Shown here: positions 15,938-23,876 of the stretch, one piece after another | How positions within the stretch are numbered: the first letter of the stretch is position 1 | Layout: the number at the start of each line of letters is the position of its first letter | Source of the DNA: Clostridiales bacterium | GTDB taxonomy: Bacteria > Bacillota > Clostridia > Oscillospirales > Oscillospiraceae | Reading direction: 5' to 3' | Assembly: GCA_004558025.1 (NCBI GenBank) | Contig: SFEG01000003.1 | Location: forward strand, 82,023 to 146,022 | DNA: 64,000 nt | The notes under the pieces: generated by a model | Seen by the model: only the letters and a program-made list of their open reading frames with translations | Database searches by the model: none | What the model was told of the DNA's origin: nothing | Position numbers and translations under genes: made by a program

Positions 15938-17713
15938 ATGTATTACAGCAGTGGTAACTACGAGGCATTTGCTACCCCGAAAAAGCCCGAAGGCATCGAC
16001 AAGAAATCGGCTTACATAGTCGGCACCGGTCTTGCTGGTCTGGCAGCGGCCTGCTTCCTGATCCGCGACGCTCAGATGCCGGGCGATCACATCACCCTTT
16101 TCGAGCACCTGCCTCTGGCCGGCGGCTCCTGCGACGGTATCTACGACGCAACGAAGGGCTTCATCATGCGCGGCGGACGTGAGATGGATAACCACTTCGA
16201 GTGTATGTGGGATCTGTTCAAATCCATCCCCTCGATCGTAAACCCCGGCGAGACCGTTTTCTCCGAGTACTATCATCTGAATAAGGAAGACCCGAACTTC
16301 TCGCTGTGCCGCGTCACCGAAAAACAGGGACAGGATGCGCACACCGACGGAAAATACGGCCTGACTCCCGGCGCTGCAACTCAGCTGCTGAAGCTGTTCA
16401 TGTCCACCAACAAGTCCCTTGAGGATAAGAAGATCGACGATATATTCGACGATGAGTTCTATGCAACGAACTTCTGGACCTACTGGCAGACCATGTTCGC
16501 ATTCGAGAAATGGCACTCCGCACTCGAGATGAAGCTGTACCTGCAGCGCTACATCCACCACATCGACGGTCTGCCCGATCTGAGCGCACTTCGCTTCACC
16601 CGCTATAATCAGTATGAGTCCATGATCCTGCCCATGTGCAAGTACATCACCGACCACGGCGGCAAGATCCTTTACGATACTACCGTTACCAACATAGTCT
16701 GCGACTGCACCCCCGAGAAGAAGGTCGCAAAGAAGATAGAGTACACCCAGGGCGGCGTAGAGAAGGTCATCGACCTCACAGAGGACGATCTCGTTATCTG
16801 CACCAACGGCTGCCAGGGCGATGCGTCGGCATACGGCGATAACACCCACGCTCCCGTCGTCACCGTCAAAAACGGCGAAGGCCCGTCCATCGAGATGTGG
16901 AAGAAGATCGCTGCTCAGGATCCGGCATTCGGCCGCCCCGAGAAGTTCTTTGCCGGCATCAAGGAGACCTCCTGGGAATCCTGGACCGTCGACACCGCAA
17001 ACAAGCAGATCCTCGACGCTATCCAGAAGATATGCAAGCGCGATCCTCTGTCCGGCAAGGTCGTTACCGGCGGTATCGTCACCTGCCGCGACTCGAGCTG
17101 GCTCATAAGCTGGACGATAAACCGTCAGGGTCAGTTCCAGGAGCAGCCCTCCGACCACTGCCTGATCTGGGTCTACGGCCTCAACTGCTGGGATGACGAA
17201 GGCGACTTCATCAAAAAGCCCATGTACCAGTGCACCGGCATCGAGCTCGCAGCCGAGTGGCTGTACCACATCGGCATCCCCGAGGATCAGATCATGGATC
17301 TTGCGACCAACGAGTGCAACACCACTCCGTGCATGATGCCTTACGTAACCACCTTCTTCATGCCCAGAGCAGAGGGTGACCGTCCCAAGGTCGTTCCCGA
17401 CGGCTCTGTCAACCTCGCGTTCGTCGGCCAGTTCGCCGATACCCCGCGCGACACCGTCTTCACCACCGAGTACTCCATCCGTACCGGCATGGAAGCAGTC
17501 TACACGCTGTGCAATGTCGACCGCGGTGTTCCCGAGGTCTGGGGCTCCGTTTACGATATCCGCGACCTGCTGTATGCGACCAGCAAGCTGCTCGACGGCA
17601 AGAAGCCGGCAGAGTTCCTGCTCCCGACCATTATGCCGATCCTCGGCCTGCTCAAGGAGCCTCTGACCAACAACATTGTTGTAGAGCTGCTCAAGAAGTA
17701 CAATATAGTATAA
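15938..17713 (+). CDS. ohyA: Oleate hydratase (MCRA family FAD enzyme)
   Basis: This enzyme adds water to cis-9 double bonds of unsaturated fatty acids to give 10-hydroxy acids, a detoxification reaction in gut bacteria. The 591-residue protein starts at ATG 15938 behind AGGAGGAAT. It has the FAD dinucleotide motif YIVGTGLAGLAAACFLI, MRGGREMDNHFECMWDLF, the catalytic-loop region, and DTPRDTVFTTEYSIRTGMEA, all typical of the MCRA family, at normal length. Codon use suggests high expression. It is the last gene of a Crp/Fnr-ferredoxin-hydratase set and ends in a strong terminator. Confidence 0.95.
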   Translation: MYYSSGNYEAFATPKKPEGIDKKSAYIVGTGLAGLAAACFLIRDAQMPGDHITLFEHLPLAGGSCDGIYDATKGFIMRGGREMDNHFECMWDLFKSIPSIVNPGETVFSEYYHLNKEDPNFSLCRVTEKQGQDAHTDGKYGLTPGAATQLLKLFMSTNKSLEDKKIDDIFDDEFYATNFWTYWQTMFAFEKWHSALEMKLYLQRYIHHIDGLPDLSALRFTRYNQYESMILPMCKYITDHGGKILYDTTVTNIVCDCTPEKKVAKKIEYTQGGVEKVIDLTEDDLVICTNGCQGDASAYGDNTHAPVVTVKNGEGPSIEMWKKIAAQDPAFGRPEKFFAGIKETSWESWTVDTANKQILDAIQKICKRDPLSGKVVTGGIVTCRDSSWLISWTINRQGQFQEQPSDHCLIWVYGLNCWDDEGDFIKKPMYQCTGIELAAEWLYHIGIPEDQIMDLATNECNTTPCMMPYVTTFFMPRAEGDRPKVVPDGSVNLAFVGQFADTPRDTVFTTEYSIRTGMEAVYTLCNVDRGVPEVWGSVYDIRDLLYATSKLLDGKKPAEFLLPTIMPILGLLKEPLTNNIVVELLKKYNIV

Positions 17714-17794
17714 GCTGATCAGTGTTGCCCCCGATTTACTTTGAAGGGCGGGTGAACGGTTCATCATCCGCTCTCCGGGGGAAACGGAGGTTTT

Positions 17795-17825
17795 GGGTGC
17801 GGCTCTCCCACGCCGCACCCTTTTT
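17795..17825 (+). terminator. Terminator of oleate hydratase
   Basis: GGGTGCGGC and GCCGCACCC arms with an 8-base loop and TTTTT tail. Confidence 0.9.
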
Positions 17826-17838
17826 ATATCGAATAAAA

Positions 17839-17873
17839 ACCGCCGCCCGACAAGCATCGCGTCGGGCGGCGGT
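17839..17873 (-). terminator. Terminator of the LCMT-type methyltransferase gene
   Basis: Perfect 13-bp arms around a 9-base loop. On the minus strand the stem is followed by TTTTT. Confidence 0.85.
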
Positions 17874-17888
17874 CATTTCAATGAAGCT

Positions 17889-18530
17889 TTATTGCTTTTT
17901 CTCAAGAATAACGATCCTGTTGGATATATTGCGCACAGCCGGCAGCTTGTCGAGCAGCCTGTATACCGGAACGAACTCGGCCATGCCCTCGGTAAGGCAG
18001 TGCTCCCCGGTAAGCTCAAAGCCCGGCAGCAGCTGCGCGAGCGCCTCGCCGTTTTTCACGCCCCAGGTAAATCTGGCGTTACTGCCCTCGATGGACTTTT
18101 CCTTGAAACGCTTGACTATAACGGGATTCATCGTCTCGACGAATACGCTCGCCTCGGCAAAGCGCGCGGCGATTACCTCGAATATGCGCTGCACGTCGGC
18201 CTGGTTCAGATACATGGTAAGCCCCTCGATTATGACAAGCACCGGTTCGGACTGCTGCTGTATCTTGTCGCCCCAATCGTCCATGGCCGACATCGCTATC
18301 TGCGAGATATCGCCCGCCTCCGGCATGAGCCCTGCACGAACGGCTATAGTCTCCGGCAGATCGAGGTTATGCCAGCGGCAATAGCCCGCTACGCGATAGC
18401 ATCGCGTGTCCAGCCCGCAGGCAATGTTTACGACCACTGCGCCGGGGTGATTTTCGAGATAGTCTCCGACAAGTCTGTCGAGCACTATCGTGCGCGCGAT
18501 AACGCCGCTCAGCTTTGTTTTTTCGCCCAT
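17889..18530 (-). CDS. LCMT/Ppm1-family SAM methyltransferase, apparently internally shortened
   Basis: The protein resembles the leucine carboxyl methyltransferase-like group (COG3315): motif I VVNIACGLDTRCYRV, NLDLPETIAVR, VLVIIEGLTMYL and EFVPVYRLL. It has 213 residues where relatives have about 270. The first ten residues (EKTKLSGV) match the family N-terminus, yet the next residues (IARTIVLDRLVGDYL) normally lie about 60 residues further in, so an in-frame deletion at a repeated Ser-Gly-Val is suspected. The start is supported by GGAGG eight bases upstream. The SAM site is intact, but the substrate lid is missing. The substrate is unknown. A 50-bp perfect palindrome lies 14 bases upstream. 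Confidence 0.75.
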   Translation of the reverse strand: MGEKTKLSGVIARTIVLDRLVGDYLENHPGAVVVNIACGLDTRCYRVAGYCRWHNLDLPETIAVRAGLMPEAGDISQIAMSAMDDWGDKIQQQSEPVLVIIEGLTMYLNQADVQRIFEVIAARFAEASVFVETMNPVIVKRFKEKSIEGSNARFTWGVKNGEALAQLLPGFELTGEHCLTEGMAEFVPVYRLLDKLPAVRNISNRIVILEKKQ

Positions 18531-18543
18531 GTCAATGTCCTCC

Positions 18544-18593
18544 GTGTTAAATGCGATATAGTTAGCACGTGCTAACTATATCGCATTTAACAC
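18544..18593. repeat. Perfect 50-bp palindrome with no spacer
   Basis: Two 25-base arms (18544-18568 and 18569-18593) are exact reverse complements with zero loop. The core is GTTAGCACGTGCTAAC. It sits just upstream of the methyltransferase ribosome site. Each arm holds a TATAGT -10-like hexamer. No other palindrome of this length was noticed in the window. Confidence 0.95.
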
Positions 18594-18634
18594 TCGCAGC
18601 GCCGTATTTCAAGACAGTCGGCAGCTTTAATATC

Positions 18635-18673
18635 AAAAAAAACGGTGCAGCCGTCAAAAAGACGGCTGCACCG
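18635..18673 (-). terminator. Terminator of the diaminopentanoate-dehydrogenase-like gene
   Basis: CGGTGCAGCCGTC and its exact complement flank an AAAAA loop. On the minus strand eight Ts follow. Confidence 0.92.
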
Positions 18674-18682
18674 AAGCTTGGC

Positions 18683-19771
18683 TTATTTCGTTTTAACGTA
18701 GCAGTTCATCGGGTGGACCATGTATTCGTTGTAGGGGAACTGATCTGTGGTGACATAGCCTGCCGGTGCGTCAATGAGCTGCGGAATGCGGTTTACGAGC
18801 GTTGCGCAGGTAAGCTCGACCGTCGCGGGCTGATTGACGATGCAGGTCGTCTCGGGCTCACCGTGCAGCGTCCACACGTTTTTGTCGGTCTCCTCGGGGT
18901 TATAGATCTTGCCGACGCACTCTGTCACAAGGGTGATCCCCTCCTCGGTCTCGGTGGTGACGACAGCGCGCATGCCGGTAACGTCGCCGGCCTTTACGAC
19001 CATGCCCAGCGTTTCGGACTTGAGATCCTCCTTGTCAACGCAGGGTATGCACTTCTGCGTCTGCGAGGTAATATGCAGGTTCATTTTGCTGCACAGCCAG
19101 CCGTTCTGGTTCCACATATACGAGGGGACGTATTTGCCGCTTTCGACGAGCTCCTTCATCTCCTCCGACGGAGTTTCGTTGTAGCAGCCGATGGTTTTGT
19201 TAAACTCGTCGATCGTAAGTCCCGCGCCGTGACCCTCGGCGAGGGCTACGCCGTAGTCTTCGACATTATACCAGCTGCTGCCCTCAATCTTCGTGATCTT
19301 GTGCGAGGAGCCGGCGAGGTTCGTGACCATCGTGCCCCAATACAGGTCGCAGTAGCCAACGCCCGTTAGCGTGCAGCTGCCCTCTTTGGCCAGCTTATCG
19401 AGCTTCGCGGTAAGGGCGGGGGAGGAGTTCCAGGGGTACAGCGCCTCCTCGCAGGTGGTTATGGCGTTGACGCCGTGCTTTGCGCAGATGGTGAAAATGT
19501 CCTCAAGCTCGGCGACCGTGCTTCGTGTTGCGATTATGCAGACGTCCGGCTTGAGTTCGCCCATGCGCTTGTCGGCGTCCGCGGAATTTTCAACGGTGAC
19601 TCCGACATGGGGGAAGCCTCCGCCGATTATCTCGGAGACATCTTTGCCTATATGACTCTTGTTGCGGCAGAATGCGCCGACCAGCTCGCCGTCATGCTCG
19701 ATGACATAGCGCATAAGATAGCGGCTCATTTTGCCCGCACCGTACTGAACGACCTTGATTTTTCGATCCAT
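18683..19771 (-). CDS. 2,4-diaminopentanoate dehydrogenase-like NAD(P)-dependent enzyme
   Basis: This 362-residue protein is of the dihydrodipicolinate-reductase-like group that includes 2,4-diaminopentanoate dehydrogenase (Ord) of clostridial ornithine fermentation. It has the Rossmann start KVVQYGAGKMSRYLMRY, CIIATRSTVAELED, NAITTCEEALYPW and GVGYCDLYWG. The rest of the ornithine pathway (OraS/OraE, OrtA/B) is not in the window, so the substrate assignment is tentative; it could act on another amino ketone. The ATG follows AAGGAGGC. It stands alone, with a near-consensus promoter that contains a palindrome between -35 and -10, and its own terminator. Confidence 0.8.
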   Translation of the reverse strand: MDRKIKVVQYGAGKMSRYLMRYVIEHDGELVGAFCRNKSHIGKDVSEIIGGGFPHVGVTVENSADADKRMGELKPDVCIIATRSTVAELEDIFTICAKHGVNAITTCEEALYPWNSSPALTAKLDKLAKEGSCTLTGVGYCDLYWGTMVTNLAGSSHKITKIEGSSWYNVEDYGVALAEGHGAGLTIDEFNKTIGCYNETPSEEMKELVESGKYVPSYMWNQNGWLCSKMNLHITSQTQKCIPCVDKEDLKSETLGMVVKAGDVTGMRAVVTTETEEGITLVTECVGKIYNPEETDKNVWTLHGEPETTCIVNQPATVELTCATLVNRIPQLIDAPAGYVTTDQFPYNEYMVHPMNCYVKTK

Positions 19772-19828
19772 TATAATTGCCTCCTTGTTTTAAATGAATA
19801 GTTATATTTTTAACAACCCTATAAGGCT

Positions 19829-19856
19829 ATTATAATTATTGCCGCAATAATGTCAA
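19829..19856 (-). promoter_or_regulatory. Promoter with embedded operator for the dehydrogenase gene
   Basis: On the minus strand, TTGACA (19856-19851), a 16-base spacer and TATAAT (19834-19829). The spacer plus one base is the palindrome ATTATTGCCGCAATAAT (19835-19851), 8-bp arms around a single C. A repressor bound there would block polymerase. Confidence 0.8.
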
Positions 19857-19979
19857 GTTAATTCTATGTAAAAAAGAAAATTGCGGCAGAATTTGCGCCG
19901 CGGTCAATGCCGGATGGGTGATTTTTATAAGTGTTTAGGTAATAAGTAAAAAATCCGAACACTTAGTGTTCGGATTCTT

Positions 19980-20054
19980 TGGAGGCGTCACCCGGATTTG
20001 AACCGGGGAATCGCGGATTTGCAGTCCGCTGCCTTACCACTTGGCTATGACGCC
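19980..20054 (-). tRNA. tRNA-Cys (anticodon GCA)
   Basis: A 75-base cloverleaf with encoded CCA. The acceptor pairs GGCGTCA with TGACGCC; the anticodon loop is CTGCAAA. It is the last gene of a three-tRNA operon. Confidence 0.95.
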
Positions 20055-20100
20055 ATATTAGTTTGCAGGCTTTTGAAAGCGAAGCCTGCAAACGTTTTTT

Positions 20101-20176
20101 TGGAGCGGGCAACGAGACTCGAACTCGCTACCTCCACCTTGGCAAGGTGGCGCTCTACCGGATGAGCTATGCCCGC
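20101..20176 (-). tRNA. tRNA-Gly (anticodon GCC)
   Basis: 76 bases with encoded CCA. The acceptor pairs GCGGGCA with TGCCCGC; the anticodon loop is TTGCCAA. It is the middle gene of the operon. Confidence 0.95.
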
Positions 20177-20179
20177 AAA

Positions 20180-20264
20180 TGGTGCCTCCGGTCGGACAAC
20201 TGGACTCGAACCAGTGACCCCCTGCTTGTAAGGCAGGTGCTCTAACCAGCTGAGCTATGCTCCC
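20180..20264 (-). tRNA. tRNA-Val (anticodon UAC) with a mismatched, foreign 3' end
   Basis: The 5' part through the T arm is a normal tRNA-Val: GGGAGCATAGCTCAG, anticodon stem CCTGC/GCAGG with loop CTTACAA, and T arm ACTGG/CCAGT. The 3' acceptor strand should be TGCTCCC followed by ACCA. It reads instead TGT, then CCGACCGGAGGCACCA, which is 8 bases too long and cannot pair with GGGAGCA. The foreign piece itself looks like the T-stem 3' strand, acceptor strand (CGGAGGC), discriminator A and CCA of another tRNA, so a deletion between neighbouring tRNA genes probably made a chimera. Aminoacylation and RNase P processing are doubtful. Confidence 0.8.
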
Positions 20265-20281
20265 TCATCAGCGGCTTGTTT

Positions 20282-20310
20282 ATTATACTAAAGCTGCCCC
20301 CAATTGTCAA
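20282..20310 (-). promoter_or_regulatory. Consensus promoter of the Val-Gly-Cys tRNA operon
   Basis: TTGACA (20310-20305) and TATAAT (20287-20282), both perfect, with 17 bases between, end 18 bases before the tRNA-Val 5' end. Confidence 0.92.
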
Positions 20311-20327
20311 CAACAATTTTGAAGTTT

Positions 20328-21209
20328 TTAATCGTTTTTTGCCTGCTCCAAAAGTGCGGCGATATCGTCGGGCGTGAAAGTATACACGGTATCGCAGAAC
20401 TGGCAGCTTACGTCAACATCCTTGCCCTCGTCGATCATGCTACGGAGCTCGCTCTCGCCGATGCCGAGGATGGCGCTTGCCACGCGCTCGCGGCTGCATT
20501 TGCAGCGATAGCCGATCTCGTCCTCGCCGACGATGTGATGCTCAAGCCCCTTGAGCACCTGCTCAAACACAGCCTCGATCCCATCCTCGGCCAGAATGGT
20601 CGTCAGAGCGTCCATCATGGTGATGTTCTCCTCAAGCTTATCTATAAGCTCGTCCGGCGCGCCGGGCATGAGCTGCACGATGAAGCCACCTGCCGATTTT
20701 ATTCTCAGATCGGTGTCGACCAGAACGCCGAGACCGCAGGCCGCCGGTATCTGCTCACTCTCGAGCATGTACGCCGTCAGATCCTCTGCTATCTCGCCGG
20801 ATACGAGCTGCGTTGAGCCGATGTACGGCTCCTTGAGCCCGATATCACGGCTGACGGTTATCATACCGTCTCTGCCGACCGCACCGCCGACATTGAGCTT
20901 TCCGTCCGGCCTGAGCGGTAGCTCGACGCCGGGATTCGTCACATAGCCGCGGACAAAGCCGGCGCTGTCGGACACGGCGATCACGCTGCCTATGGGGCCG
21001 CCGCCGTTTATGCGTATCGTTAAGCTGCCGTCGTCCTCCTTCATCATATTGCCGAGCATGGACGCTGCGCACAGCGTTCTGCCGAGCGCGGCAGCGGTCG
21101 TTGGTGTGCAACGGTGGATATCCTTTGCGCGCTGCACCGTTTCCCTTGCGCTGACTGCCGACATTTTTATAAAGCCGTCTCCGGCTGTTGCTCTGAGTAT
21201 TCTGTCCAT
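20328..21209 (-). CDS. hslO: Hsp33 redox-regulated chaperonin
   Basis: This cytoplasmic holdase chaperone is switched on by oxidative stress. It has 293 residues, the normal length. The C-terminal redox switch has the four zinc cysteines as CKC (about residue 232) and CQFC (about residue 264). N-terminal blocks ARETVQRAKDIHRCTPT, ALGRTLCAASML and INGGGPIGS are typical. It lies downstream of the methyltransferase gene with a 9-base gap, so yerC, the methyltransferase and hslO form one leftward transcription unit. Confidence 0.96.
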   Translation of the reverse strand: MDRILRATAGDGFIKMSAVSARETVQRAKDIHRCTPTTAAALGRTLCAASMLGNMMKEDDGSLTIRINGGGPIGSVIAVSDSAGFVRGYVTNPGVELPLRPDGKLNVGGAVGRDGMITVSRDIGLKEPYIGSTQLVSGEIAEDLTAYMLESEQIPAACGLGVLVDTDLRIKSAGGFIVQLMPGAPDELIDKLEENITMMDALTTILAEDGIEAVFEQVLKGLEHHIVGEDEIGYRCKCSRERVASAILGIGESELRSMIDEGKDVDVSCQFCDTVYTFTPDDIAALLEQAKND

Positions 21210-21218
21210 AGTATAACC

Positions 21219-21956
21219 TCAATAAATGCTTGTGTTCTTTGCCGATACGAACATCCTGCCCCGGTCGCCCTGCGGGCAATCGGTGAAAAAGCGGACCTGC
21301 TCAAAGCCCGCCTTTTCGAGCGCTGCTTTAAGCGCTTCGGGGGAGTGGGCGTACTCAACATGCTCCTCGCACTCGCGCTGCCACAGCTTGCCGCGTCGGG
21401 AAAAGAGATCCATGCCGTAAAGCAGTGTGTTTTCCTCCTTGGAAAAATCCGCGCGCCACAGGCAGAGCACATCGTCCGTCTCGTCAACGAAAATTTCGCC
21501 GTCGAGCGCCATCATGCTCTCCGGCGTTTTTATATCGAATATAAAAAGTCCGTACGGCCGCACGAAAAGATGCAGCCTGTCAAATACCCGGCCGAGCTTA
21601 TTCGGCGGGATATAATTTATCCCGTCAAGCGAGCAGTAGGCCGCGTCCACCGTGCCGTAAAGATCGAGCTCGGCTGCGTCCTGACAGAGGTACAGCGGCA
21701 TTATCTCGGCGTCAAGTGCTTTGCCGGAGGCCTGCATGAGCATATCGGGCGAGGCGTCTACCGCGATCATCTCGTAGCCGCGGCGCGCCATGAGCGCCGT
21801 GAGCGTTCCCGTGCCGCAGCAAAGGTCGAGAAGCGTTTTGAACTCGCCTCCGTCGGAGTCAAACAGGGCCTTGTAAAAATCGGCAAAGTCACCGTAGGGG
21901 ATATCGCCCGTAAGCGTATCGTACCACATTGACAGCGGACCGTAGGAAGCTGCCAT
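21219..21956 (-). CDS. Class I SAM-dependent methyltransferase
   Basis: This 245-residue methyltransferase of the ubiE/Methyltransf_25 type has motif I LLDLCCGTGTLTALMA at about residue 42, an acidic motif II loop IAVDASPDML and motif IV AAYCSLDGINY. A beta-rich insert follows, as in the YqeM/CypM-like clostridial group. The substrate is unknown; it could be a small molecule. It overlaps the yerC stop codon (ATGA type), implying translational coupling, and sits before hslO. Confidence 0.85.
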   Translation of the reverse strand: MAASYGPLSMWYDTLTGDIPYGDFADFYKALFDSDGGEFKTLLDLCCGTGTLTALMARRGYEMIAVDASPDMLMQASGKALDAEIMPLYLCQDAAELDLYGTVDAAYCSLDGINYIPPNKLGRVFDRLHLFVRPYGLFIFDIKTPESMMALDGEIFVDETDDVLCLWRADFSKEENTLLYGMDLFSRRGKLWQRECEEHVEYAHSPEALKAALEKAGFEQVRFFTDCPQGDRGRMFVSAKNTSIY

Positions 21957-22258
21957 CAGTCCTTGTCCTGCTGCTCGGCCAGGCGCTCGAACACTCTTTC
22001 GTAGCCGTCCTTGCCGTATTGCAGCGAGCGGTTGACGCGGCTTATTGTCGCACTGGAAGCGCCGGTTTCTGCCAAGATGTCATTATATATCATGCCCTTG
22101 GAGAGACATACGGCGACCTGATAGCGCTGCTCCATTGCCTGAATCTCCGTCACGGTGCACAGATCGTCAAAGAAATCCATGCACTCCTCGACGGTCTTGA
22201 GCGTAAGTATCGCCTTATACATATCCTGATTGCGGGGCTTTCTGTTAAGCTTGTTCAT
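21956..22258 (-). CDS. yerC: YerC/YecD family TrpR-like regulator
   Basis: This 100-residue protein has the TrpR-superfamily helix-turn-helix. The second half, QRYQVAVCLSKGMIYNDI followed by ETGASSATISRVNRSLQYG, is the DNA-reading segment. Bacillota YerC proteins have no firmly assigned effector. It is first in a unit with a methyltransferase and hslO. Its upstream region 22259-22444 is shared with the divergent nfeD-slipin pair. Confidence 0.9.
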   Translation of the reverse strand: MNKLNRKPRNQDMYKAILTLKTVEECMDFFDDLCTVTEIQAMEQRYQVAVCLSKGMIYNDILAETGASSATISRVNRSLQYGKDGYERVFERLAEQQDKD

Positions 22259-22444
22259 GAGCTAACCTCCTTCGGTCATACATATATATTTTACATCAAC
22301 ACATCACAAATGTAAAGCGCTAATGCCATAAATCGCGATCCGATATATAAAATGGATGTAAAAGCTTTTTAAGGCGGGAATTTGTTGTTGATTAATATTG
22401 ATAAATGTAATACAATATAAACAAGGTAATTGGAGGTGAAAGCA

Positions 22445-22900
22445 ATGCCATTTGAAATGACGATGACTATGTTCTGGCTGATCGCCATGGTGTTCTTCCT
22501 CGTTGTCGAGGCGGTGACGGTCGGACTTGTGTGCATCTGGTTTGCGGCGGGCTCGCTCGTGGCTCTGCTGTGCGCGATGCTCAACGCACCCGTGTGGCTT
22601 CAGATAGCCCTGTTTCTCATCGTTTCGGCGGTGACATTGTATTACACAAGGCCGCTCGTCAAGAAGTATGTCAACAATAAGGTCGAGCCGACCAACGCCG
22701 ATGCCGTTATCGGTAAGGAGTGCCGCGTGACGGAGACGATAGATAATATCGCGGGCACAGGAGCCGTGTACGTTGACGGTAAAACGTGGACGGCAAGAAG
22801 CGAAAACGAAGGAGAGACGATCCCTGAGGGAACTCTCGTAACGGCAAAACGCATCGACGGCGTGAAGCTTATCGTCGCGTCGGCGGTAGGAGTAAAATGA
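22445..22900 (+). CDS. NfeD family membrane protein
   Basis: The 151-residue protein from ATG 22445 (behind TGGAGGTGAAAG) has an N-terminal membrane region (about residues 5-75, probably three segments) and a C-terminal OB-fold domain (DAVIGKECRVTETI, GAVYVDGKTWTARS, EGTLVTAKRIDG) typical of short NfeD proteins. These partner with stomatin/slipin proteins in membrane microdomains. The slipin gene follows after 19 bases, the classic pairing. Confidence 0.92.
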   Translation: MPFEMTMTMFWLIAMVFFLVVEAVTVGLVCIWFAAGSLVALLCAMLNAPVWLQIALFLIVSAVTLYYTRPLVKKYVNNKVEPTNADAVIGKECRVTETIDNIAGTGAVYVDGKTWTARSENEGETIPEGTLVTAKRIDGVKLIVASAVGVK

Positions 22901-22919
22901 ATATTTAAGGAGAAAGCAA

Positions 22920-23819
22920 ATGGAATATGTAATTTACGTACTGATACTTCTTGTGCTTGTTATAATCGTAAGAAATATCCGCATCGTTCAGCAGAGCAAG
23001 GTCATGATAATCGAGCGCCTGGGCAAATATCAGTCGACCTGGGGCACCGGCATCCATGTCAAGATCCCCTTCTTTGAGAGAGTCGCGAAGACCATCTCCC
23101 TCAAGGAGCAGGTAGCCGATTTCCCGCCCCAGCCCGTTATCACCAAGGATAACGTCACCATGCAGATAGACACCGTTATCTACTTCCAGATAACCGACCC
23201 CAAGCTGTACACCTACGGCATCGAGCATCCTATGGTCGCTATCGAGAACCTGTCGGCAACGACGCTGCGTAACATAATCGGCGACCTCGAGCTCGACCAG
23301 TGTCTCACGAGCCGCGATCTCATAAACGGCAAAATGCGCACCATCCTTGACGAAGCCACCGACCCCTGGGGCATCAAGGTAAACCGCGTTGAGCTCAAGA
23401 ACATCCTGCCGCCGCGCGAGATCCAGTCGGCGATGGAAAAGCAGATGAAGGCAGAGCGTGAACGCCGCGAGGCAATTCTCCGCGCCGAGGGCGAAAAGCG
23501 CGCGGCCATCCTCGAGGCCGAGGGCGAGAAGGAGTCGGCCATCCTGCGCGCCGACGCGAAGAAGCAGCAGCAAATCCTTGAAGCGGAAGGCGAGGCCGAG
23601 GCTATCCTCAAGGTCCAGACCGCTACCGCCGAAGGTATCAGGCTTATAAACGAGTCCATGCCGAGCGAGGCCGTGCTGAAGATCAAGGCTCTCGAGGCTT
23701 TCGCGGCAGCTGCAAACGGCAAGGCAACGAAGATAATCATCCCGAGCGAGATCCAGGGTATCGCCGGTCTTGCCGAAGGCGTTGTTCAGTCTGTAAAGGA
23801 CATTCCCGCAGACAAGTAA
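22920..23819 (+). CDS. SPFH-domain slipin/stomatin-like protein
   Basis: This 299-residue protein has one N-terminal membrane segment (residues 2-20), an SPFH/band-7 domain (VMIIERLGKYQSTWGTGIH, PPQPVITKDNVTMQID, VKVNRVELKNI-type block) and an alanine- and glutamate-rich coiled coil (about residues 175-245) for oligomerisation. Such proteins build membrane scaffolds, in bacteria with NfeD partners. The pair is an operon ended by a terminator at 23835. Confidence 0.93.
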   Translation: MEYVIYVLILLVLVIIVRNIRIVQQSKVMIIERLGKYQSTWGTGIHVKIPFFERVAKTISLKEQVADFPPQPVITKDNVTMQIDTVIYFQITDPKLYTYGIEHPMVAIENLSATTLRNIIGDLELDQCLTSRDLINGKMRTILDEATDPWGIKVNRVELKNILPPREIQSAMEKQMKAERERREAILRAEGEKRAAILEAEGEKESAILRADAKKQQQILEAEGEAEAILKVQTATAEGIRLINESMPSEAVLKIKALEAFAAAANGKATKIIIPSEIQGIAGLAEGVVQSVKDIPADK

Positions 23820-23834
23820 GAAAAATTTTTGATC

Positions 23835-23866
23835 AAAGACCCGGCCTGAATAAGCCGGGTCTTTTT
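23835..23866 (+). terminator. Terminator of the nfeD-slipin operon
   Basis: AAAGACCCGGC and GCCGGGTCTTT arms with an 8-base loop and T tail. The next gene starts only 11 bases later. Confidence 0.9.
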
Positions 23867-23876
23867 GAGGTATGTG

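Noticed and set aside
15923..17857. A 644-residue open frame antisense to oleate hydratase
   Set aside because: It is a codon-bias shadow: no ribosome site, no domain, and it lies fully opposite a strongly conserved gene. The same applies to long frames opposite glyS, gap, glgB and lysA.
18544..18593. The 50-bp palindrome as a second CIRCE element
   Set aside because: Its core has TTAGCAC facing GTGCTAA but lacks the TC/GA ends and the nine-base spacer that define CIRCE, which is seen exactly at 32587.
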